Shown piece by piece: positions 33,353 to 42,053 of a DNA stretch of 63,526 nucleotides. Source of the stretch: an uncultured Lachnospiraceae bacterium. GTDB lineage: Bacteria; Bacillota; Clostridia; Lachnospirales; Lachnospiraceae. Position numbers and translations under genes: made by a program. Position 1 is the stretch's first letter, and every line of letters begins with the position of its first letter. The notes below the pieces were generated by a model that was not told the origin of the DNA, did no database searches, and saw only the letters and a list, made by a program, of their open reading frames with translations. The stretch spans positions 1 to 63,526 of the forward strand of contig CAMEIX010000018.1 in the NCBI GenBank assembly GCA_945919075.1, given 5' to 3'.

Positions 33353-35095
33353 ATGGAAGAAAACAATTTTGAGCAGCCCGTGAACCCCGGACCGGCAGAA
33401 CCTGTAGCTGAGCAGCCCGTAAACCCCGGACCGGCAGAGCCTGTAACTGAGCAGCCCGTGAACCCCGAACCGGCAGCGCCTGTAGCTGAGCAGCCTGTGT
33501 ATACCCAGCCGGCAACCCCGGTTGTTGAGCAGCCCGTGTATACCCAGCCGGTAGTTCCCGTAGTTCCTACGCAGCCGGAGAAACCAAAGAAAAGCAAGAC
33601 AGGACTTATTATTGCAATTATTCTGGTGGTAATTGCAGCCCTCGCCGTGGGAGGCTTTTTCCTCTTTAAAAATTTATTTACTTCCCCTAAGCAGTGCGTT
33701 GCAAAGGGTGTGGAAAAGTTACAGCAGGAAATGGCAGCAAGACCGCATCCGGTTCTGGATGAACTTGGGATGGATGAATTGGCAAAGTATTATGAAACCA
33801 ATGCCTTTGATTTTGACAGCAGCATCAACCTGAAACTGGAAGAGATGGATGATGAGATGTTTGATACCTTCGGCATCGATTTCAATGTCAAAAATGATAC
33901 GGCAGATGAAAAGTGTGCAGTTAATCTGGGAGTCAGTGTGGCAAATGTTGATTTCCTGAAACTGGAAACTGTTTTTGCGGATAATATTCTTTATCTCGCA
34001 ATGCCCGGGATGTTGGAAGATAATTACTCTTTCAAGATTGACAATGCCGCAGCTTTCTTTGAAAAGTTAGGCGTTGATATGTCTGAATTCGAGGATGCCA
34101 TGGCTCAAATGTCCAATACGGATGTGAGTGACGAAGAATATCAGAAATTTGCTGATGGCCTTATGGCAATTCAGAGCGAATATGAGAAAGAATTTGAAAA
34201 GACAACAAAGTATACCAAGAAAAAGAATGTAATTGAAGTACAGGTAAGTGCCGATACCCTGAATTCTTATATTGAGGATATGTTTGAATATATTCTCAAC
34301 AGTGATTTGGTTCAGGACAAAATCGATGAGTCCATGGAGCAGCGAAAAGAACTTTATAATAGTTATTATGAAGGAGAGGACATAGAAGAACGTCTGAAGG
34401 AAGATCGGGAAGAAATAGTGAAAGAGATGGAAGAGGATTTCGATATTTCTTTCAAGGATGATATCGTAGTGGTCTATACTTTGGATAAAAAAGGCAGGAT
34501 AGTCAGCATTGCGACTCCTGAAATGATTCGCATCAAGAGTGATTTTATTACCGGTTTTGAAGTAGACCTGGCATTCAACGGGGATAAATATGTAACCGAT
34601 GATGTTGAGGGAAGCATTATCCTGCAGTTTAGTAGCGGCGCGGATGAAAATCAGACCCTTGAACTGGAAATCGAAAGTAAGACCGAAGAAGAAAAGGATG
34701 TCTTCAAGCAGAGCTGTGTTGTTAAAATTGTAAATAATGGAGACTCCATCGGAAAGCTTAAGAGTGAGTCCGAATGGAATGTAAAAGATAAGGAGTTTAA
34801 CTGCAAACTGCTCATGACCGCTGCAGGACAGGAACTTTTCAAGATTTCTGCCAAGGGTGCTCTGAGTGATATCAAGAAGGGCCAGAGTGTCAAACTGGAT
34901 ATTGCCAAAATGGAATTATCCGTAATGGGGCAGACTTATGCAACACTTTCCGGTTCGATTGGGATTGCACCTCTGACGGAAGAAATCAGTACAATGGATG
35001 CAAAAGAAATTACCGAAATGGATGAATTTGAATTAATGGGAATCCTCATGGAATTAGAGGAGTCATTCGAAGAACTCGAGGATATGATGTACTAA
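33353..35095 (+). CDS. Proline-rich single-span membrane protein
   Basis: A 580-residue protein. The cytoplasmic N-terminus carries five 13-residue repeats of the form PVNPGPAEPVAEQ/PVYTQPATPVVEQ (about residues 8-72). A KKSK patch, one membrane helix (about 83-106) and a large extracytoplasmic domain follow; that domain is acidic, beta-rich and lacks recognised motifs. It lies between the ATPase and permease genes of an ABC-2 exporter and so may be an accessory subunit or substrate-handling factor. AAGGAG lies before the ATG at 33353. Such DUF-type proteins with a zinc-ribbon or proline-rich head are frequent in Lachnospiraceae; I cannot name the family. Confidence 0.75.
   Translation: MEENNFEQPVNPGPAEPVAEQPVNPGPAEPVTEQPVNPEPAAPVAEQPVYTQPATPVVEQPVYTQPVVPVVPTQPEKPKKSKTGLIIAIILVVIAALAVGGFFLFKNLFTSPKQCVAKGVEKLQQEMAARPHPVLDELGMDELAKYYETNAFDFDSSINLKLEEMDDEMFDTFGIDFNVKNDTADEKCAVNLGVSVANVDFLKLETVFADNILYLAMPGMLEDNYSFKIDNAAAFFEKLGVDMSEFEDAMAQMSNTDVSDEEYQKFADGLMAIQSEYEKEFEKTTKYTKKKNVIEVQVSADTLNSYIEDMFEYILNSDLVQDKIDESMEQRKELYNSYYEGEDIEERLKEDREEIVKEMEEDFDISFKDDIVVVYTLDKKGRIVSIATPEMIRIKSDFITGFEVDLAFNGDKYVTDDVEGSIILQFSSGADENQTLELEIESKTEEEKDVFKQSCVVKIVNNGDSIGKLKSESEWNVKDKEFNCKLLMTAAGQELFKISAKGALSDIKKGQSVKLDIAKMELSVMGQTYATLSGSIGIAPLTEEISTMDAKEITEMDEFELMGILMELEESFEELEDMMY
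33374..33570 (+). repeat. Five in-frame 39-bp tandem repeats
   Basis: Imperfect 39-bp units encode the 13-residue proline-rich repeats. The first two or three are nearly identical in DNA, so copy number may vary between strains. Confidence 0.85.
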
Positions 35096-35117
35096 TCTGT
35101 ATAGGAACACATAATTC

Positions 35118-37202
35118 ATGAAAAAATATATAGTCTGGTTAAAAACAGAATATAAGCGGGCAGCCTTAGTGCTGCCCGGACTTTTTGTAAAGGCAATCAT
35201 ACCTTTGGTTATTTTTGGTATGATTCTTTCTTATGCGCAGAAAAATGATGCTTTTTCTGCAAAGGAAAAGGGCACTATCGGAGTGGTGGCACCTGAAGGG
35301 GCAGCAGCCGAACTGGCACTTAACTTTGTGGAGAGCATGGGAGCTGTGGACCGGAACTTCAATTTGGTACGTATTAAGGAGGAGGATATTATCCCACTGC
35401 TTGAGAAAAAAGAAATTGTTGCGGCCGTCTGTGTGCCGGATAATATAATGGAGAATGTCCTATACGGAGAAATGGTGGAACTCTCCATGTATGTCCCGGA
35501 AACCACGGATGTGAACAGTCTGGTATTTACCGAGATTATGAAGGCCGGAGTAAATGCGCTTACCATGGCACAGGGAGAGATTTATGCGACCCGTGCCATG
35601 ATTGATAAATATGGTCAGGACCCGGGCGGCCTTGGTGCCATGTATGATGAGATTAATAAAAAGAATCTGAATATTTACTTAAACCGGGGCGGGTACTTCA
35701 GGGTCAGACAATTATCTGTTACCGAAAACACCGGTTATACCAATTATTACACAGCGGCTTTCTTTGTACTGTACTGCCTGCTTAGCGGTTTGTTTGTGAC
35801 AGGGTATGCAAAACGAACGGAAACGGAAATGAAAATGCTGAAGAAACGTCTCGGCATCTCTTATACGGCACAGTATCTGGGAAGAACTCTGGTGCTGACC
35901 ACGCTTTTGCTTATTCCCATAAGCTGTTATTTCCTTATGATAAAACTACCGGTTTTCCATACCGGAATCAAAGTGCTGTTATCGGGAAAAGCAATCCTTA
36001 CATTACTTTTCTGCGCATTGTTTACCGCATTTTATATATTGTTTTTCTATACGATAGTGGAGAATAAGAGAACCGTAATGCTGCCCCTTGTGGTCAGTGC
36101 TCTGATTTTTGGTTATCTCTCAGGCTGTATTCTGCCGATTTCCATTTTGCCCAATATTATTAAAAAGATAGCAGGTCTTCTGCCTTTTAACGCCATGCGT
36201 ATTCTGGTGCAGGATATAGCAGCGGGAAAGCAGGGCACGGATTCGGGGACACTTGTCATCCTGCTTGTAGGTATGCTGGTATTCTTTCTTGCAGGGTTAT
36301 GGATTCTGTGCAGCAGACAAAAGAATTTTGGCGGAGCAAAGAATCATGCCAAAGCCACAGCAGATGGAAAAGTTGAAAAGGATGCCGGAGGACGAATGAA
36401 AAATTCGACGTTTGGAAGCAGCCTTTTTGGCATCACATGGAAAAGGACACTTCGCACAAAGAGTATCTGGATATGCCTGCTCTTGACCCTTGCATTATCC
36501 CTGATGCTGACCGGTATGGAAAGGGAATCCGAAATTTCCATAAAAGCAGTGGCATATGTGGAAGATGAAAGTCTGGCAAAGCTTTTGGAAGAGTATGAGG
36601 GGCTGGTTCAATTTGAACTGCTTCCCAATGAAACCATGGTAAGAGAAAAGGTCTTACAGAACAAGGCAGAATGTGGCTATGTTCTGAAAGAAGATGTGGC
36701 AGATTTGATTCTGAACGAAGAAGGCGAATGGAGCATACCGGTTTACGAAAACGCAGGTGCCACCATGACGGATGTGGTAAATGAAGTGGTGTTTGAAAGG
36801 CTGTTCTTCCTGTTGTCTTCCGGATGGTTCGAAAACTATTTGTGTGAGCATGAAAACTTTAAGCCGCTTATGGAAGAACTGGGGGAGAAGAAGTTTGCGG
36901 AGGAAATAAAAAGTACCCTCTATGATGAGATGCACTTTGGGCAGACCTTCGGCGTTAAGGCTTTTTATGTGGGAGAGAAAATAGCTGACGAAGAGAACAG
37001 TGCAGGAGTCAGCTTCTATCCCGGTCGGATACTGGCTCTGTTATGTGTGCTTGTATGCGCGTTTATAGGTCTTTTGCAGGTACTTGCGGATAAGGCGGAA
37101 CACAGGGTATACAAACGAAGTAAGGGCCTTATTTCACTATATACGGTATTACATCCTACAGTGCTCGGTATTATTACCGCAATCTTGATTTTTCTATGCT
37201 AA
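35118..37202 (+). CDS. Fused ABC-2 permease, second half shortened
   Basis: A 694-residue membrane protein. Residues 1-400 form a complete ABC-2 permease: helix 1 (about 14-36), an extracytoplasmic domain, and five helices (about 213-400). After a basic linker, a second unit begins at FGSSLFGITWKRTLRTKSIW. It has helix 1 (about 452-472), its own extracytoplasmic domain and only two further helices (about 636-656 and 678-693). The chain then stops in the middle of a helix pair. A full second unit would need about three more helices, so the 3' end may be lost. It works with the ATPase encoded two genes upstream. Confidence 0.8.
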   Translation: MKKYIVWLKTEYKRAALVLPGLFVKAIIPLVIFGMILSYAQKNDAFSAKEKGTIGVVAPEGAAAELALNFVESMGAVDRNFNLVRIKEEDIIPLLEKKEIVAAVCVPDNIMENVLYGEMVELSMYVPETTDVNSLVFTEIMKAGVNALTMAQGEIYATRAMIDKYGQDPGGLGAMYDEINKKNLNIYLNRGGYFRVRQLSVTENTGYTNYYTAAFFVLYCLLSGLFVTGYAKRTETEMKMLKKRLGISYTAQYLGRTLVLTTLLLIPISCYFLMIKLPVFHTGIKVLLSGKAILTLLFCALFTAFYILFFYTIVENKRTVMLPLVVSALIFGYLSGCILPISILPNIIKKIAGLLPFNAMRILVQDIAAGKQGTDSGTLVILLVGMLVFFLAGLWILCSRQKNFGGAKNHAKATADGKVEKDAGGRMKNSTFGSSLFGITWKRTLRTKSIWICLLLTLALSLMLTGMERESEISIKAVAYVEDESLAKLLEEYEGLVQFELLPNETMVREKVLQNKAECGYVLKEDVADLILNEEGEWSIPVYENAGATMTDVVNEVVFERLFFLLSSGWFENYLCEHENFKPLMEELGEKKFAEEIKSTLYDEMHFGQTFGVKAFYVGEKIADEENSAGVSFYPGRILALLCVLVCAFIGLLQVLADKAEHRVYKRSKGLISLYTVLHPTVLGIITAILIFLC

Positions 37203-37280
37203 CGTGCTATTATTTTTACGATGTTTTTTTATAAAAAATAGATATACATTATGACAAAGTGATCTGGAACGGAGGACAAA

Positions 37281-38204
37281 ATGATTAAAAGTTTTGATGA
37301 AATTATTGAAAAAGTCGGCCGCTGCGAAATGAAGAAGGTTGCTGTTTCCGTAGCACAGGACAGCGCAGTACTGGAGGCAGTGGCAGCCGCAAAACAAAGA
37401 GGCATCGCGGATGCAATTTTAGTGGGTGATGAAGCAAAGATTCGTGAGATTGCAGCTTCTGTCAATGTGAACCTGGATGGATTTGAAATCATCAATGAGC
37501 CGGATATGATTCAGGCATCCTTAACCGCAGTTAAACTTGCCCATGACGGCAAGGTGGATATGTACATGAAAGGACTTATCGACACCAAGAATTTCTTAAA
37601 GAGCGTACTGGATAAGGAAGTAGGTTTACGTACGGGAGGTCCCCTTTCCCACGTGGCAGTGTTTGATGTTCCTTCCTATGACAAGTTATTGTTCTTAACC
37701 GACGTGGCCTTCATGACCTATCCTACTTTGGAGGACAAGGTAAATATTATCAAGAATACCCTTCCGGTTGCTTATGCCTGCGGCGTGGCAAATCCTAAGG
37801 TAGCACCTCTTGCTGCTGTAGAAGTGGTAAATCCTAAGATGCCCGTTACCGTAGAGGCAGCAGAACTTACCAGAATGAATAATGAAGGTGAACTGACCGG
37901 TTGTATCGTGGACGGTCCTCTTTCTTTGGACCTGGCAATTGATCCGGAGGCAGCTAAGCACAAAGTAGCAACCGACAGAAAAATCCAGGGCGATGCAGAT
38001 ATTTTACTGTTCCCGGATATTCACGCAGGCAACCTTGTTTATAAATGCCTGGTACATACCGTTCCCGGATTGAAAAACGGCTGTATTTTAACCGGAACCA
38101 AGGTTCCCGTAATCCTTACCAGCCGTTCCGATACTTTTGAAACCAAGGTAAATTCCATTGCACTTGCTGCAGTAGTAGCAGAAGAGATGAAGAAAAATCA
38201 GTAA
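37281..38204 (+). CDS. ptb: Phosphate butyryltransferase
   Basis: It exchanges CoA for phosphate on butyryl-CoA, giving butyryl-phosphate. The 307 residues match the Ptb/PTA family: KKVAVSVAQDSAVLEAVAAAK near the N-terminus, MYMKGLIDTKNFLKSVLDKE, FLTDVAFMTYPTLEDKVNIIKN, and a C-terminal GDADILLFPDIHAGNLVYK. Pairing with buk distinguishes it from acetyl or other phosphotransacylases. GGAGG precedes the ATG. It is separated from the shortened permease gene by 78 bp, without a clear terminator. Confidence 0.94.
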   Translation: MIKSFDEIIEKVGRCEMKKVAVSVAQDSAVLEAVAAAKQRGIADAILVGDEAKIREIAASVNVNLDGFEIINEPDMIQASLTAVKLAHDGKVDMYMKGLIDTKNFLKSVLDKEVGLRTGGPLSHVAVFDVPSYDKLLFLTDVAFMTYPTLEDKVNIIKNTLPVAYACGVANPKVAPLAAVEVVNPKMPVTVEAAELTRMNNEGELTGCIVDGPLSLDLAIDPEAAKHKVATDRKIQGDADILLFPDIHAGNLVYKCLVHTVPGLKNGCILTGTKVPVILTSRSDTFETKVNSIALAAVVAEEMKKNQ

Positions 38205-38246
38205 ATATTACTCGTTCCAGGACGAGGACTAACAGGAGGAATAAAG

Positions 38247-39314
38247 ATGTCAGTATTAAGCCTTATTATTAATCCAGGTTCTACATCCACCAAAATTGGT
38301 GTGTTTGAAGATGAAAACTTATTGTTTGAAGAAACATTAAGACACAGCACCGAGGAAATCAGCCAGTATGCAACTATTTATGATCAGAAAGATTTCCGCA
38401 AGAAAATTATTACCGACCTGCTTGCAGAAAAGAATTTTAATATCAAATCCTTGAATATGGTAGTTGGCCGCGGTGGTATGTTAAAACCCATTCCCGGTGG
38501 TACTTATGCAGTAACGGATGAACTGTTAAACGACTTAAAGATTGGCAAACAGGGACAGCACGCTTCTAACCTGGGCGGTATTTTAGCAAGAGAAATCGGG
38601 GATGAAATCGGGGTTCCTTCCTATATTGTAGACCCTGTAGTAGTAGATGAATTACAGCCTGTAGCAAGATACTCCGGTGTTCCGGAACTTCCCCGTACCA
38701 GCGTGTTCCATGCACTCAATCAGAAAGCGGTGGCAAAAAGATATGCAAAAGAATGCGGAAAAGAATACGAATCCCTGCGCCTTATTGTGGTGCACATGGG
38801 TGGCGGTGTTTCCGTTGGCGCTCATATTAACGGGAAAGTAGTGGATGTATTTAATGCATTGGACGGAGACGGTGCATTCTCTCCTGAAAGAGCAGGTGCA
38901 GTACCTTCCGGCGCACTGATTAAGATGTGTTTCTCCGGCAAATATACGGAGAAAGAAGTTTACTCCAAAATCGTTGGTAAGGGTGGTTTCAATGCATACC
39001 TTGGTACCAATGATATGCGTACTGTAACCAAGATGGCAAATGAAGGCGATGAAAAGGCCATTGAAGCAAAAGAAGCATTCCTGTATCAGGTAGCGAAAGA
39101 TATCGGTTCCATGGCATGTGTTCTGGAAGGTAAGGTAGATCAGATTATTGTAACCGGTGGTATTGCTTACGGCCCGGAAGTCATTGCCAACCTGAAAGAA
39201 AAAGCAGAATGGATTGCACCCTTCACCGTATATCCGGGAGAAGATGAGCTTCTGGCACTTGCTCAGGGTGGACTTCGTGTATTAAACGGTGAAGAAAAGG
39301 CGATGGAATATTAA
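38247..39314 (+). CDS. buk: Butyrate kinase
   Basis: It transfers the phosphoryl group from butyryl-phosphate to ADP, yielding butyrate and ATP, the last step of this route. The 355-residue ASKHA-fold kinase begins [15 protein letters not shown] (phosphate 1 motif). It contains [20 protein letters not shown] and, near the end, ITGG-type [15 protein letters not shown] lies before the ATG, 42 bp after ptb. Together with the operon at 12.3-18.5 kb this completes butyrate synthesis from acetyl-CoA. Confidence 0.95.
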   Translation: MSVLSLIINPGSTSTKIGVFEDENLLFEETLRHSTEEISQYATIYDQKDFRKKIITDLLAEKNFNIKSLNMVVGRGGMLKPIPGGTYAVTDELLNDLKIGKQGQHASNLGGILAREIGDEIGVPSYIVDPVVVDELQPVARYSGVPELPRTSVFHALNQKAVAKRYAKECGKEYESLRLIVVHMGGGVSVGAHINGKVVDVFNALDGDGAFSPERAGAVPSGALIKMCFSGKYTEKEVYSKIVGKGGFNAYLGTNDMRTVTKMANEGDEKAIEAKEAFLYQVAKDIGSMACVLEGKVDQIIVTGGIAYGPEVIANLKEKAEWIAPFTVYPGEDELLALAQGGLRVLNGEEKAMEY

Positions 39315-39343
39315 TAAACGGATTCACTAAAAGTGAGGTATTT

Positions 39344-39796
39344 ATGAGTGATAATAACCAAATGACACCCCGGGACAAGAGAAATGCACATATTCTGTGT
39401 TATATTTCTATTGCATGCGCAGTGTTGCCCATCATTGCCTGGATTCTATGTGAAGCATTCTATATGGCGAGGATAGCACCCTTAGGGCCTTCTTATACCC
39501 AGAATGACTACGCAGGCAGTATTACCTCTGTAACGGATGTGGCGGTTTCCGTATTAGTGTTATTGTCCGGGCTTTCCAGTATAGCAGCCCTCGTTCTGAT
39601 GATTGTGGTAAGGGTGAAATACCCATCGAGTATCTTTGGAAAAGTTCTGATGTGGACTTATATTGCTCTCTTTGTAGCCGCGATGATTATCACCACGATT
39701 GTCCTGGTAACCTGTGCAATTGCATGCAATGATGCCTTGGATGAATGCTCCAACTGCCAGGGTATTATTATTCCATTTGGGATGAAATTATGGTAA
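39344..39796 (+). CDS. Small three-helix membrane protein, unknown
   Basis: A 150-residue protein with three hydrophobic segments (about 14-40, 65-90 and 100-125) and a Cys-containing tail (CAIACNDALDECSNCQG). No family is recognised. Its last codons overlap the start of the Lgt-like gene (ATGGTAA), so the two are translationally coupled and may act together at the membrane. Confidence 0.7.
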   Translation: MSDNNQMTPRDKRNAHILCYISIACAVLPIIAWILCEAFYMARIAPLGPSYTQNDYAGSITSVTDVAVSVLVLLSGLSSIAALVLMIVVRVKYPSSIFGKVLMWTYIALFVAAMIITTIVLVTCAIACNDALDECSNCQGIIIPFGMKLW

Positions 39797-40491
39797 ATAC
39801 AATGCAGTTTTCCCTCTATGGGGTATTTTTTGTACTATCCTTTGTACTGGGATTCCTCTCAGCCGGTCTTGGCATGAAAAAAAGAGGAGTCCCGGGTCGG
39901 ATTATCCTGTATTCTTATCTGCTAAATGCAGCGATTATCCTGTATTTAGCAGTTTTTTTTGGCGTGATAGCAAGCGGATTTCGAAAATCTGTCTTAGATG
40001 CGGGCTTTTCTAGTATGGGAGGGGCCATAGGACTAATCATTGGAAGCAAAATAATGGCGGTTATTGATAAGAAGGATGGTCGGATTATCTGGCAGAATTA
40101 TATGTGTGCATTACCTCTTATGTACAGTGTGGCAAAGCTCGGATGCTTCTCCATAGGATGTTGCGCAGGGATTCCATACGAAGGTCCTTTGAGCATTACC
40201 TACGATAATTATTTACACAAAACCGGTCCGTTATTCCCGGTACAGCTTATCGAAAGTATTGTCTTTTTTGCCATCTATCTGGTGGCAGTCCGAATGTATG
40301 AAAAGAAAAAATTTCCAAAGACAGTCAGCCTTATCATGGTGCTTTGCGGAGCGGGAAAATTTTCTCTCGACTTTTTAAGAAGCGAACACATGGGAAAGAT
40401 TTTGAGTGTAAACCAAATGGTATGTATAGTCTTTATAGTAGCAGGATTCATTGCTCTGATGCTTCCGGTAAGGACTGCGGAGAAGAAGTAG
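39790..40491 (+). CDS. Prolipoprotein diacylglyceryl transferase-like protein
   Basis: A polytopic membrane protein of 233 residues resembling Lgt: helices at about 8-30 and 38-60, a GGAIGLIIGS segment, AKLGCFSIGCCAGIPYEGPLSI, and PLFPVQLIESIVFF. Classical Lgt has an Arg-x-Gly-Asn-Phe...Glu motif at the GCFSIGCC position; here it is replaced by the cysteine-rich variant seen in divergent Lgt-like proteins. It may therefore be a paralogue with another acceptor rather than the housekeeping enzyme. The start is set by the 7-bp overlap with the preceding gene. Confidence 0.72.
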   Translation: MVNTMQFSLYGVFFVLSFVLGFLSAGLGMKKRGVPGRIILYSYLLNAAIILYLAVFFGVIASGFRKSVLDAGFSSMGGAIGLIIGSKIMAVIDKKDGRIIWQNYMCALPLMYSVAKLGCFSIGCCAGIPYEGPLSITYDNYLHKTGPLFPVQLIESIVFFAIYLVAVRMYEKKKFPKTVSLIMVLCGAGKFSLDFLRSEHMGKILSVNQMVCIVFIVAGFIALMLPVRTAEKK

Positions 40492-40528
40492 GCACATACA
40501 ATATATTGTAGTTTGCAAAAAGAGGAAA

Positions 40529-40556
40529 GTTCGTCAGTATTGGCGGGCTTTTTTGT
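40529..40556 (+). terminator. Terminator after the lgt-like gene
   Basis: An 8-bp stem with wobble pairs (AGTTCGTC with GGCGGGCT) is followed by TTTTTT. Confidence 0.65.
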
Positions 40557-40614
40557 CTGCACTTAGTAAGAAACGCTTGAAAACCCCTCGCGGGCGAAGA
40601 AAACCACTGCTTTT

Positions 40615-40756
40615 AATGTCAAAATGGAGTGTGATATTAATGTCATAAATTTTATAAATGCAGTATTTGTGCGGTTTTTAAAACGACACTGAGAAAAATG
40701 TTGATGTCGTGACATGTGTCGCTAATTTTTAAAATGACATTGACTTTTTTAGTCAA
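40615..40756. promoter_or_regulatory. Array of ATGTCA/TGACAT-type short motifs
   Basis: In the 353-bp gap before the permease gene, ATGTC/GACAT half-sites occur at 40616, 40640, 40704-40715 (as the dyad ATGTC-GT-GACAT) and 40734. A TTGACT-N5-AGTCAA dyad follows at 40740-40756. They sit upstream of the promoter at 40778 and may be repeated binding sites for one regulator. Confidence 0.4.
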
Positions 40757-40777
40757 CTAAAGTGTGCCTAAAAGTGC

Positions 40778-40805
40778 TTGCAAAAACAGTTTTGCATTAT
40801 ATACT
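40778..40805 (+). promoter_or_regulatory. Permease gene promoter with operator-like dyad
   Basis: TTGCAA (40778-40783), 16 bp, TATACT (40800-40805). A perfect dyad TGCAAAA-ACAG-TTTTGCA (40779-40796) fills the spacer, well placed for repression. Confidence 0.5.
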
Positions 40806-40844
40806 ATATATAGTTGTTAGTAAAGGAGCAGACAGGAGCCTGAA

Positions 40845-41960
40845 ATGAAAGAATCGAAAACAAATCCGATGGTGAATTTTATAAAAAAAGAAGTGATTTT
40901 GTGTGTGGCAAGTGTGCTTGCCATTGTGTCCTGTTTCTTTGTGACTCCGGACAAGGCGTACTTAAACTATATTGATTTTCGGACCCTGATGATTTTGTTT
41001 ACCTTGATGTGTGTCATGGAGGGATTTAAGCAGCAGGGAATCTTTGATAAGATTGCCGGATTCTTTTTAGGACGTGCGAACAATGTCAGAGCACTTTGCT
41101 TTATTATGGTGTTTTTAAATTTTTTCAGTGCCATGCTTATCACCAATGACGTGGCCCTGATTACTTTTGTTCCCTTCACCATCTTACTTTTGGGACTTGC
41201 GGATCAAAAGGAATGGGTGTTACCGATTGTGATTCTGGAAACAATCGGAGCAAATCTTGGCAGTATGTTAACTCCGGTGGGAAATCCCCAGAACCTTTAC
41301 CTGTACACCACATCCGGAATGAATCTTTTGGAATTCTTAAAAATCACGGCGCCGATTACCGCTGTTTCGGCGGGCTTATTATTTCTTGCCTGCCTCTTTA
41401 TTAAGAGAGAGCCGGTTACGAAAGCGGGGCCGCAGGAAATAAGACCGGATATAATAAGATGCCTGTTCTTCTTAATCGTTTTTATCCTTTCCCTGGGTAC
41501 GGTGCTTGAAATTCTTCCGGTTTGGGTGCCTTTTGTAACGATACTGATCGGAACGTGCCTTTTGCAGAGAAAGGTGCTTGTCAAAGTGGATTACTGCCTG
41601 CTTCTCACTTTTATCAGTTTCTTCCTGTTCATTGGAAATATGGGAAGAATTCCCGCAATCCGGGAATGGCTGATTTCTCTGATAAATGGCAGGGAGATGT
41701 TGGTGGCATTTTTCTCAAGTCAGGTCATCAGCAATGTGCCCGCTGCAATTTTGCTTTCCGGTTTTACAACGGAATATGGGGAATTAATCAAGGGTGTAAA
41801 TATAGGAGGGCTTGGAACACTGATTGCCTCCATGGCCAGTCTGATTTCCTATAAATATTTTGCGGCAGAGTACCCGGATAAGAAGGGAAAGTACCTTTTG
41901 TACTTTTCAATTGTGAGTGTGGTTTTTGCAATTGTTTTGATTTTGTTTACAAAACTTTAA
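40845..41960 (+). CDS. SLC13/ArsB-superfamily anion permease
   Basis: An ion-transporter superfamily protein of 371 residues with about ten helices. It includes INYIDFRTLMILFTLM-like and ITNDVALITFVPFTILLLG segments; the NDVALI motif and the TPVGNPQNLYLY motif are typical of citrate/ArsB/NhaD-type carriers. The second inverted half shows SNVPAAILLSGF, the usual counterpart. The substrate could be a dicarboxylate, sulfate or another anion; the sequence does not settle it. It is a single-gene unit under an elaborate upstream region. Confidence 0.85.
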   Translation: MKESKTNPMVNFIKKEVILCVASVLAIVSCFFVTPDKAYLNYIDFRTLMILFTLMCVMEGFKQQGIFDKIAGFFLGRANNVRALCFIMVFLNFFSAMLITNDVALITFVPFTILLLGLADQKEWVLPIVILETIGANLGSMLTPVGNPQNLYLYTTSGMNLLEFLKITAPITAVSAGLLFLACLFIKREPVTKAGPQEIRPDIIRCLFFLIVFILSLGTVLEILPVWVPFVTILIGTCLLQRKVLVKVDYCLLLTFISFFLFIGNMGRIPAIREWLISLINGREMLVAFFSSQVISNVPAAILLSGFTTEYGELIKGVNIGGLGTLIASMASLISYKYFAAEYPDKKGKYLLYFSIVSVVFAIVLILFTKL

Positions 41961-41981
41961 CATGTACAAAGTGCTTTTTAG

Positions 41982-42010
41982 TTGAATAACATTGACAAAT
42001 CTGTTAAAAT
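41982..42010 (+). promoter_or_regulatory. Promoter of secA
   Basis: TTGAAT (41982-41987), 17 bp, and an extended -10 TGT-TAAAAT (42002-42010), about 43 bp before the secA start. Confidence 0.55.
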
Positions 42011-42053
42011 ATTGTTCATGGCGTGAAGTGTACGCAGATTGGAGCAGGTTAAA

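Noticed and set aside
33374..33570. Regularly spaced repeats resembling a CRISPR array
   Set aside because: The 39-bp units are contiguous, in frame and encode proline-rich repeats; there are no spacers and no cas genes.
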